A DNA stretch of 11,174 bases, taken from contig JBGPKH010000263.1 of the NCBI GenBank assembly GCA_041485845.1, positions 1-11,174 of the forward strand, written 5' to 3'. Each line of letters opens with the position of its first letter. Position 1 is the first letter of the stretch. Below, piece after piece: positions 1 to 5,733 of this stretch. This stretch comes from OMOG01 sp041485845. Its GTDB lineage: Bacteria; Acidobacteriota; Terriglobia; Bryobacterales; Bryobacteraceae. The notes under the pieces were generated by a model that worked only from the letters and a program-made list of their open reading frames with translations, ran no database searches and was not told the DNA's origin. Both the position numbers and the translations under genes were made by a program.

Positions 1-150
1 CCCGCTGTTGGTTTTCCACTCGATCCATAGTTCCGTCATTTCCACAGCTCTCCACCGGTTGTCGACGACCTCTTCCTCGAAGCCGAGGCGTTCTGGGTCA
101 TGGAATCTGTCATCGCAACCCACACCAAATAGCGAAGAACCCCATTTCAA
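1..150 (-). CDS. Unrecognised partial gene at left edge, possibly decayed
   Basis: I do not recognise this gene. Reading leftward on the minus strand there is an open frame from a stop near 170 to the window edge, with a protein-like composition containing GFEEEVVDNRWRAVEMTELW. The only plausible start inside the window is TTG at 148-150, with a GGAG about 11 bases upstream; GTG codons further in are alternatives. Just upstream in another minus frame (147-230) is a second protein-like stretch, LPVVIGRNDDISVSEVEKVG, which ends at the TGA at 147-149. The two pieces could be one gene split by a frameshift, or chance. The gene lies downstream of the TonB receptor on the same strand and could be co-transcribed with it across a gap of about 160 bases, in which I see no clear terminator. 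Confidence 0.3.
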   Translation of the reverse strand, partial: MKWGSSLFGVGCDDRFHDPERLGFEEEVVDNRWRAVEMTELWIEWKTNSG

Positions 151-307
151 ATCCCAACTTTCTCCACTTCACTCACGCTGATGTCATCGTTGCGCCCGAT
201 CACCACCGGCAACCGCAGTACGGCGACGAGTCAGAAGAACAACGAAAGTGACCTATCCACGGGTCGGGCTCACGAATTTGCGCGCGGCGATTCCAGAAGC
301 TCACTTA

Positions 308-3300
308 TCAGAAGTTGTACTTGAGCGCGAACTGAATCTGGCGCATGCTTGCCCGGGTCGAGGTAATCGTGCCAAAGTTGGCCGACGGCGCCTTATTCGA
401 GCTGCCCCACCCGGTGTTCGGCGTTCCCAGCTCCACATGGTTGGGGGCGTTGAACATTTCCACGCGGAACTGCAGGGCCTGCCTTTCGGTTACCCGGAAA
501 TCCTTGAAGATCGAGAGATCGATGTTCACCTGTCTCGGTCCCCTCAGATTGTTGCGCGCACAGTTTCCGAACTCGGGGGCGACGGTGTTGTAGAACGCCG
601 CCGCGTTCAAGTAGCCCGCGGCGGTGGGATTGTCGAAGACTTGCCGCACGCCCGCGAAGCAGTTGGTCCGGTTGCCGTTCGGCGAAAACACGACGCCCGC
701 CGAATCCCATGAAGCCGTCTCCGTGGAGGCGCCGCTTTGCGCCGTGGTGATGGTGCCCACCTGCCAGCCCCCGGCCACCTGGTTCACGATCCCTCCGTGG
801 TTCAGCAAGCGCTGGCCCTTGCCGAATGGCAGCGCGTAAAGGATGGACGCTACGAAACGATGCGGAACGTCGAAGGTCGAGTAGCCGTAGTCGCACGCCC
901 GGCAGCGCGCGTTCTCCGGAACGAAGTCGTTTCCGGGGCCGCGGATGGCGCTCCCGTCATCCAGCGATTTGGACCAGGTGTAGCTGAACAAGGTGGTCAG
1001 GCTGCTTCCGAAACGCTGGCTCACCTTGGCGCCGAGGCCGTTGTAGTTGCCCACGCCGTCGTCCTTGAGAAACTGTATTCCGGCGGCGCCAAATTCCGGA
1101 TAGGGCAAGCGGGTAATGATCGGCGTGCTCCCCGGAAGGGGTTGGGCCGCATTGATCAGGTTGGCCAGGTGGCGGCTTTGCGAGCCGCTGTAGCCCGCCT
1201 CCAGAGTCGTGGATTTGCCGAGCGAGCGCTGGATGTTGAGCAGGTAGGTCAAGCTGTAGGTGGTCGGCAGGTGGTAGTCCGCGCCCCAGGTCAGGCCCAC
1301 CGGCAGAGTGACTGGCAGCACCGACGCATTGAGGAAATTCGAGTATCCGAAGCTTGGCGCCGAATAGGTATTGTCCGGCACGCGCCCGGTTCGGCCTCCC
1401 AGCCCGCGATTGAGATCGAAGATGGAGTTCTTGCTCTCCTGCGAGAAGAAGGTGCCGAAACCGGTGCGGATGGACCATTGACTCGACGGGCTCCACGCGA
1501 TCCCCAGGCGGGGCGCAAAGTTGTTGTAGTCGGTGGCGATCAGCCGTGAGCCCAGGCGGCCGTCCCTGGCAACCTGGAGAGCGGGAGACCCGGAAACCTG
1601 TTGTCCCTGGCCGGCCCAGAACGCCTGGTAACGGAAGTCGATGCCCTCGTAAAAATTCCCGCCGGCGCCCGTGCGCACGTAGACCGGATGTTTGCTCATG
1701 TCGGCCACATTCGCCACCGAGGGGAGCGAATCGTTCAACTGAACGTTGACCCCGCGGCCGGACACGTCCAGCATGGGCTGCGCCACCTCCCACCGCAGAC
1801 CGGCGGTGATGGTCAGGTGCGGCGCTACCTTCCAGGTGTCGTCCACGTAAGCCGCCCATTCCGAATTGCGGAAATCGGACGAGACCAGCGCGACGGCAAT
1901 GATCGAGTTGTTCATGTAGCCTTGCAGGAAGTCCGCTCCGGAGTATCCCGAGCTCTGCGTGTTCGGATTGCCCGTGAACGAGCCGTTGAAAAAGAACTGG
2001 CCGCGCGGGAATTCGTTCCCCACCTGCGGAAACTGGTTGTACCGGTATTCTCCGCCCATCCGCAGCGAATGCTTTCCGATCACCCAGGAGAAGTTGTTCA
2101 CTGCCTGGTAAACCTTGTCGTCGATGGTGAACGGGCTGCTGGTGTTATTGCCGAAGCTGGTCAGATTGTTGCTGAGCTGGATGCTGGGGATGCCCCAGGA
2201 ATTCGTGTCCGTCACCTTGAACGGCACGCCGATCTCGGCATCCACGTCCTCCACGCCGGCCAATTGCTGGGCGATGCTGTTGTACAGCGAGTTGTAGCCG
2301 AACCGCGCCTCGTTCACTTTGGTCGGGGAAAAGACCCGCACATTCGACGCCACCCACTGGCTCGCCCTGGTGTACGTCGTGCTCCCGTCGAGCGTGAGCC
2401 CCGGGTTGAGGGTCAACTCGTCGGTCCAGGTATAGCGGCCGAACCACTGCGATTTCGAGCCTTCGTTGAAGTCGATGCGCTGGTTGAACTGGTTCTTGTC
2501 GACCGGTGTCTTGTTCAGATATTGATAGTTGCGCAACGGCAGCCCGGTGGTCGCGGGCAGATTCGGCAGTGGGAAAAACTTGCCAATCAGAAGCACGGAA
2601 GCTTTGTCGAAGCGGTTCGAGGGGACCTGGTTCCCGGGGTAGGGCGACGTGGTGACGTTGGGAGGGGTTCCCGCGCGCGAGAGGGGATCCTGCAAAACGG
2701 TTGAGACCAGGGAGAAATCGCCGTTTCGCATGGCTGGCGTCATGGTGGTGGCAATCGACGTACTGGTGGTGCGCGACTTGAAACCCTCATAGTTGGACAT
2801 GAAAAAGAGCCGGTTCTTTCCGTTCAACAGCTTCGGAATCCGAACCGGCCCTCCCAAAGTGAAGCCATACTGGTTCTGGCGGTACGGCGTACTTGTGGGA
2901 GAGGGATTGGTGGCGGAGCGGGTGCTGGAGAGGAAGTCGTAGCTCCTGGCATCCAGGACATTGTTGCGAAGGAACTCGAAGACCGATCCGTGGTAGGAGT
3001 TAGTGCCGGGTTTGGTGGAGACGTTGATCTGTCCCGCCTCCCGGCCGAACTCCGCGGGGTAGATCCCGGACTGGACCTTGAACTCCTGCAGAGCGTCCAC
3101 CGATGGCAGCACGATGTAGGTGTTGAAGTCGACATCCGTGTTGGTGATGCCGTCCAGCGTGTAGTTGGCCCACGTAGCGCGCGCGCCGGACAGGGACATG
3201 GTGAGCGTGGAGCGCGTGCCGCCCAGCCGGCCGGACGCCTGCTGCGCCGGAGTAAACCCGTAAGTCACGTTGGGACTCAAGGCCACCAGGCTGAAGAAGT

Positions 3301-3757
3301 TGCGGCCGTTCAACGGCAGATCGACAATGCGCCTTTGTTCGATCACGGTGCCGACCGTGGCATCTTCCGTGCTCAGCAACGCGCCGCTGGCGCTGACTTC
3401 AATGGTTTGCGTGGACTGTCCCACCTCGAGCATGAAATCGACGCGGGCCGCTTGCTGCACCTGAAGCTCGATGTTGGTCTTCACAGCGGTTTGGAATCCC
3501 GTCGCGGAGGCCTTCACCGAATAAATTCCGGGCGTCAGGCCGGGAAAGCTGTACACTCCCGCATTATTCGTCACCGTCGTGCGCGCCACGTTGGTCTCGG
3601 TATTGGTGGCAGTCACGGTCGCGTTGGGAGCGTTCGCGCCGCTCTGATCTTTGACTTCTCCCGTGATCTCGCCGACCGTTTGGGCTGGTGCCGTACTAAA
3701 CGTCACACACAACAGCCCGAGAATGAGCAATGACTTTCGCAGGTTGCCCCAGTTCAC
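308..3757 (-). CDS. TonB-dependent receptor, Oar-like, with N-terminal carboxypeptidase-regulatory domain
   Basis: Outer-membrane beta-barrel receptor of 1149 residues, expected to import large or scarce substrates using TonB-ExbBD energy; the substrate cannot be told from the sequence. Residues 1-26 are a signal peptide (RKSLLILGLLCVTFSTAPAQ), probably cut after the A-P-A. Residues 27-112 are a CarboxypepD_reg/Cna-B-like fold (GEITGEVKDQSGA, GVYSFPGLTPGIYSVKASA). The plug follows, with DLPLNGRNFFSLVALSPNV at 146-164, the hallmark of the large acidobacterial family. The rest is barrel, ending ALKYNF with the terminal aromatic residue of outer-membrane proteins. Length and domain order are normal for this family, and no frameshift is seen. 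The start is GTG at 3755-3757, chosen because it gives a complete signal peptide and has GAGG five bases upstream. A truncated paralogue lies at 5034-5627. Long open frames on the opposite strand across this gene are GC-driven shadows. Confidence 0.95.
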   Translation of the reverse strand: MNWGNLRKSLLILGLLCVTFSTAPAQTVGEITGEVKDQSGANAPNATVTATNTETNVARTTVTNNAGVYSFPGLTPGIYSVKASATGFQTAVKTNIELQVQQAARVDFMLEVGQSTQTIEVSASGALLSTEDATVGTVIEQRRIVDLPLNGRNFFSLVALSPNVTYGFTPAQQASGRLGGTRSTLTMSLSGARATWANYTLDGITNTDVDFNTYIVLPSVDALQEFKVQSGIYPAEFGREAGQINVSTKPGTNSYHGSVFEFLRNNVLDARSYDFLSSTRSATNPSPTSTPYRQNQYGFTLGGPVRIPKLLNGKNRLFFMSNYEGFKSRTTSTSIATTMTPAMRNGDFSLVSTVLQDPLSRAGTPPNVTTSPYPGNQVPSNRFDKASVLLIGKFFPLPNLPATTGLPLRNYQYLNKTPVDKNQFNQRIDFNEGSKSQWFGRYTWTDELTLNPGLTLDGSTTYTRASQWVASNVRVFSPTKVNEARFGYNSLYNSIAQQLAGVEDVDAEIGVPFKVTDTNSWGIPSIQLSNNLTSFGNNTSSPFTIDDKVYQAVNNFSWVIGKHSLRMGGEYRYNQFPQVGNEFPRGQFFFNGSFTGNPNTQSSGYSGADFLQGYMNNSIIAVALVSSDFRNSEWAAYVDDTWKVAPHLTITAGLRWEVAQPMLDVSGRGVNVQLNDSLPSVANVADMSKHPVYVRTGAGGNFYEGIDFRYQAFWAGQGQQVSGSPALQVARDGRLGSRLIATDYNNFAPRLGIAWSPSSQWSIRTGFGTFFSQESKNSIFDLNRGLGGRTGRVPDNTYSAPSFGYSNFLNASVLPVTLPVGLTWGADYHLPTTYSLTYLLNIQRSLGKSTTLEAGYSGSQSRHLANLINAAQPLPGSTPIITRLPYPEFGAAGIQFLKDDGVGNYNGLGAKVSQRFGSSLTTLFSYTWSKSLDDGSAIRGPGNDFVPENARCRACDYGYSTFDVPHRFVASILYALPFGKGQRLLNHGGIVNQVAGGWQVGTITTAQSGASTETASWDSAGVVFSPNGNRTNCFAGVRQVFDNPTAAGYLNAAAFYNTVAPEFGNCARNNLRGPRQVNIDLSIFKDFRVTERQALQFRVEMFNAPNHVELGTPNTGWGSSNKAPSANFGTITSTRASMRQIQFALKYNF

Positions 3758-3762
3758 AAAAA

Positions 3763-3766
3763 CCTC
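3763..3766 (-). promoter_or_regulatory. Ribosome binding site of the TonB receptor (GAGG)
   Basis: On the minus strand GAGG sits five bases (TTTTT) upstream of the GTG start at 3755-3757. It supports this non-ATG start, which also gives the complete signal peptide. Confidence 0.6.
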
Positions 3767-3783
3767 GCTTTCGAAGTGGCTTG

Positions 3784-3789
3784 ACTATA
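3784..3789 (-). promoter_or_regulatory. Possible -10 box (TATAGT) of the TonB receptor gene
   Basis: Read on the minus strand this is TATAGT, five of six matches to TATAAT, in a short AT-rich patch 27 bases before the receptor start codon. There is no recognisable -35 box at 16-18 bases, so this is weak and could be chance. Confidence 0.25.
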
Positions 3790-3801
3790 TCACAAAGCTT
3801 G

Positions 3802-3816
3802 ATGGGGCGCCCCCAT
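3802..3816. repeat. Perfect inverted repeat upstream of the TonB receptor
   Basis: ATGGGG and CCCCAT (six-base arms, three-base centre CGC) lie just upstream of the putative -10 box and 45-59 bases from the receptor start. The position suits an operator, but arms this short and GC-rich can arise by chance. Confidence 0.25.
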
Positions 3817-3888
3817 TCCGGCTCGGTCCACACTTATCACGGGGAACGGATGGAAAGCACCTACCCGCGGATCGGGCCGAGTCTGCTC

Positions 3889-4050
3889 TTACAGCAATAC
3901 GCGGCGGCGGGCGTTCATGGAATCGCTCCCCAGGATTTGAGGAGGACGTACGAGAAAATTGTGCCGGGCTGCCGCCGGCGAGCTGTCGCCAAAGTCCAGG
4001 CCCGGAACCGAGGTCATGATATCGATGCGGACCGGCTCAGCCTCGTAGCT
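3889..4050 (-). pseudogene. Remnant of an AbiEii/DUF6036-like nucleotidyltransferase (C-terminal part)
   Basis: A minus-strand frame ending in TAA at 3889-3891 carries EPVRIDIMTSVPGLDF (codons at 3991-4038). This closely matches the P-x-RIDxxTSxxGxxF segment of a large family of stand-alone nucleotidyltransferases, many of them in toxin-antitoxin or mobile contexts. Downstream, ILGSDSMNARRRV sits where that family has its xxGxxDLIxNKRAxGR segment, but the Asn-Lys is lost and the frame stops before the usual KDLADV tail. Adjacent minus frames give partial matches between the two motifs, suggesting small indels. Upstream in the same frame I cannot find the N-terminal GGYAV or DLD catalytic part. 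I read it as a decayed fragment. The family assignment rests on one good motif and recalled consensus, so it is tentative. Confidence 0.38.
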
Positions 4051-4352
4051 CCCCGGCGATCGCGTACCGCTATGACGGCGGCCGCCGTCACCCTCGAAAC
4101 GCGCATCTCGCAGGTAATCCCTCCCAACGCGGAGATGTGCCGGAGGGCGTGCAGCTTTCCCTGCTTTTTCAGTTTGGGCAGCCAAGCCGCAATGTCCACG
4201 TCCATGGACGCGGCTTTGATCGCCTGCTTCCAGTCTCCCGCGAACTTGGGGTCCGACTGGAGTCCGAAATACATGGAAGCCAGCGCTCGAAGTTCGCCTG
4301 AAGTGTATGATGGTCCTTGTTTTCCTGGGACAAAGGCCGTCACTGTGGCCAT
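4014..4352 (-). CDS. Unrecognised ORF with coding-like codon use, possibly a gene fragment
   Basis: I do not recognise this 112-residue frame. From about residue 20 to residue 78 it has a natural soluble-protein composition (GELRALASMYFGLQSDPKF, then AWLPKLKKQGKLHALRHISA) and mostly G/C third positions, unlike a shadow frame. After about residue 80 the sequence becomes low-complexity and overlaps the nucleotidyltransferase remnant in another frame, so the true C-terminus may be lost to a frameshift. The ATG at 4350-4352 has no visible ribosome binding site and lies only 11 bases from the divergent mntA start, so the real start may be internal, or the piece may lack its own start. It has no clear transmembrane segment or signal peptide. 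It could be the partner or the upstream part of the decayed nucleotidyltransferase next to it. Confidence 0.3.
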   Translation of the reverse strand: MATVTAFVPGKQGPSYTSGELRALASMYFGLQSDPKFAGDWKQAIKAASMDVDIAAWLPKLKKQGKLHALRHISALGGITCEMRVSRVTAAAVIAVRDRRGATRLSRSASIS

Positions 4353-4363
4353 ACTGGAAGAAA

Positions 4364-4672
4364 ATGACTCGCGCGCACATCGAAATCCCGGAAGCCGAGA
4401 TAGTGAGAGTGTGCAAACGCAACGGGATCAGCCGGCTTGCCCTGTTTGGCTCCGCCCTCACCGACCGCTTCCGCGAGTCCAGCGACATTGACGTGCTGGT
4501 TGAGTTCCGGCCGGACCAGCGGGTTGGCTTCTTCCGGTTGGCCGGCATCGAAGCTGAACTCGCCCAGGTGTTTGGCGGCCGGAAGATCGATCTTCGGACA
4601 CCCATGGACTTGAGCCGCTACTTCCGGGACGAGGTCCTGCGGAACGCGCTCGTCCTCTATGCCGAAGCCTGA
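4364..4672 (+). CDS. mntA: MntA-type antitoxin, minimal nucleotidyltransferase (first copy)
   Basis: Small nucleotidyltransferase of 102 residues, the antitoxin of the MNT-HepT (MntA-HepT) toxin-antitoxin family. In the characterised Shewanella system MntA transfers AMP groups to a tyrosine of HepT and silences it. The diagnostic G-S-x10-D-x-D motif is intact: G29-S30 in RLALFGSALTDRF, then D41-I-D43 in SSDIDVLVEF, with a third likely metal ligand at D76 in GRKIDL. The C-terminal segment DEVLRNALVLYAEA is typical. I chose ATG 4364 because GGAAG lies three bases upstream and the N-terminus then has family length; ATG 4307 in the same frame would add 19 unlikely residues. The 3' end overlaps hepT by 14 bases, implying coupled translation. 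It looks functional although its partner toxin gene is frameshifted. Confidence 0.85.
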   Translation: MTRAHIEIPEAEIVRVCKRNGISRLALFGSALTDRFRESSDIDVLVEFRPDQRVGFFRLAGIEAELAQVFGGRKIDLRTPMDLSRYFRDEVLRNALVLYAEA

Positions 4673-5007
4673 CGCTATCCGGCTTCGTCATATGCAGGAG
4701 CCGCCGCCGCCGGCGCAGACGATGGCCACGGGGCGTACCCGTGCGGACCTGTTCGAAAACCAGATGTTTGCTGTGGCCTTGATCCGCTGTCTGGAAATCC
4801 TCGGTGAGGCCGCATCGGAAGCTCAGTGACGAAGCGCGCGCCCGGTTTCCTGAGATCCCCTGCTCCAAGATGGTCTCGATGCGCAACCGGCTGATCCATG
4901 CCTATTTCGACGTGGACCTCGATATCGTTTGGACGACCGTCACAGATGACCTGCCAGCGCTGTTGCCGGTTTTGGACGGGGTACTGGCCGCAATCGCCAT
5001 TTCTTGA
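4659..5007 (+). pseudogene. hepT: Frameshifted HepT-type toxin gene (first copy)
   Basis: HepT toxins are small HEPN-domain RNases that act with MntA. The first frame starts at ATG 4659, overlapping mntA, and reads MPKPDAIRLRHM through FENQMFAVALIRCLEILGEA, then meets TGA soon after 4818. The next frame continues the family exactly: KLSDEARARFPEI, then SMRNRLIHAYFDVDLDIVW, to TGA at 5005-5007. Skipping one G around 4816-4818 gives GEAASKLSDEARARFPEIP without a gap, so a one-base insertion is the simplest explanation. The catalytic R-x4-H-x-Y motif (RNRLIHAY, bases 4882-4905) is intact but lies after the frameshift, so the product without frameshifting is a truncated 56-residue protein lacking it. 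A proline run (QEPPPP) replaces normally helical residues near the N-terminus, another sign of drift. Sequencing error or programmed frameshifting cannot be excluded. Confidence 0.82.
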
Positions 5008-5013
5008 GATCTC

Positions 5014-5028
5014 GAGCGCCGGCCGCTC
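5014..5028. terminator. Weak hairpin between convergent genes
   Basis: GAGCG, loop CCGGC, CGCTC lies in the 26-base gap between the ends of the hepT remnant (+) and the receptor fragment (-). The convergent position suits a bidirectional terminator, but there is no T-run on either side and the stem is only five base pairs. Confidence 0.22.
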
Positions 5029-5033
5029 CCGAA

Positions 5034-5627
5034 TCAGAAGGTCAGCTTCAGGCTGAACTGCAGCTCCCGCATGTTGATTCCGCTGCGCGTGGTGTTGATC
5101 GCGCCGAAGTCGTTGGCGCTGAGCCTCGTGCTCGGGTCGCCGAAGTTGGGGTGATTCAGGAAATTGAAGGCCTCGAACCGGAACTGCAAGTACGCTCGCT
5201 CGGTGACGTTGATCTTCTTCAACGTGGAGAAGTCCACGCTGAAGATGCCGGGACCCGTGGCCACGTTGCGGCCGAGATTGCCATAGGCGCCCAGGGGTTG
5301 TAGCACCACGGCGCGGGTGTTGAACCAGCGGGCCGTGCTGCGCTGGCTGGAATCGAGATGGATACTGGCCCCCGGCACGGCATTCGGGCGATCCATGTTG
5401 TTACCGGTCCTGGATTGGTCCTGGCCGCTGAGGATGTTCAGCGGGAAACCCGTTGAGGCCGTCCGGATCGAACCAAGCTGCCAGCCGCCGAGAAGTTGGC
5501 TGGCGACGCCGCGATTGAGGAACCTGCGGCCCCTGCCGAGCAGCGTGTCGTAGAGCATCGAGCTCACGAACCGGTGTCTGGTGTCGTAAATCGACAGGCC
5601 GCGCTCGCATCTCCAGCAGACGCCGTC
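5034..5627 (-). pseudogene. C-terminal fragment of a second TonB-dependent receptor
   Basis: The open frame of about 197 residues corresponds to only the last sixth of an Oar-like TonB-dependent receptor. It aligns with the C-terminus of the intact receptor at 308-3757: CERGLSIYDTRHRFVSSMLY matches CDYGYSTFDVPHRFVASILY, NVTERAYLQFRFEAFNFLNH matches RVTERQALQFRVEMFNAPNH, and it ends FSLKLTF with the terminal aromatic. The frame is closed upstream by TAG at 5628-5630. Homology already begins at that stop, so no signal peptide, plug or early barrel is present. In the next minus frame at about 5633-5685, VFSITNCLDELG resembles the FSYTWSKSLDDG segment that precedes this part in the intact receptor, suggesting a frameshift plus an internal deletion. 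An internal ATG near 5567 could give a 177-residue piece, but it could not form a barrel. The break lies directly against the start of the restriction cluster. Confidence 0.85.
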
Positions 5628-5673
5628 CTAGCTCATCGAGGCAATTTGTGATCGAAAACACGCTACCCACCGA

Positions 5674-5690
5674 TTGTTTATACAATTAAG
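5674..5690 (+). promoter_or_regulatory. AT-rich patch upstream of the Res gene, possible promoter
   Basis: TTGTTTATACAATTAAG is by far the most AT-rich spot between the receptor fragment and the Res start, 44-60 bases before ATG 5734. It contains TACAAT (5681-5686, five of six to a -10 box) and a small inverted repeat TTGT-TTAT-ACAA. The nearest TTGTGA (5646-5651) is too far to be its -35 box. It would drive the five-gene cluster if real. Confidence 0.28.
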
Positions 5691-5733
5691 AAATCGAGGC
5701 AGCTTCATAACGCTCTCGGGCGCCAGGTCGGGC

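Noticed and set aside
957..2704. Long open frames overlapping the TonB receptor (for example 957-1859 minus in another frame, 1601-2704 plus)
   Set aside because: They are rich in Arg, Gly and Pro with no recognisable domains and lie across a clearly real receptor gene; in GC-rich DNA such shadow frames are expected.
3730..4491. Plus-strand frame of 253 residues over the intergenic region and mntA
   Set aside because: It runs through the receptor upstream region and then out of frame through mntA, with no family resemblance or ribosome binding site.
5674..5733. Upstream TTG start for res
   Set aside because: The 20 extra residues do not resemble the family N-terminus, and they overlap the AT-rich promoter-like patch and the receptor remnant; MPQVVIENP at 5734 fits better.
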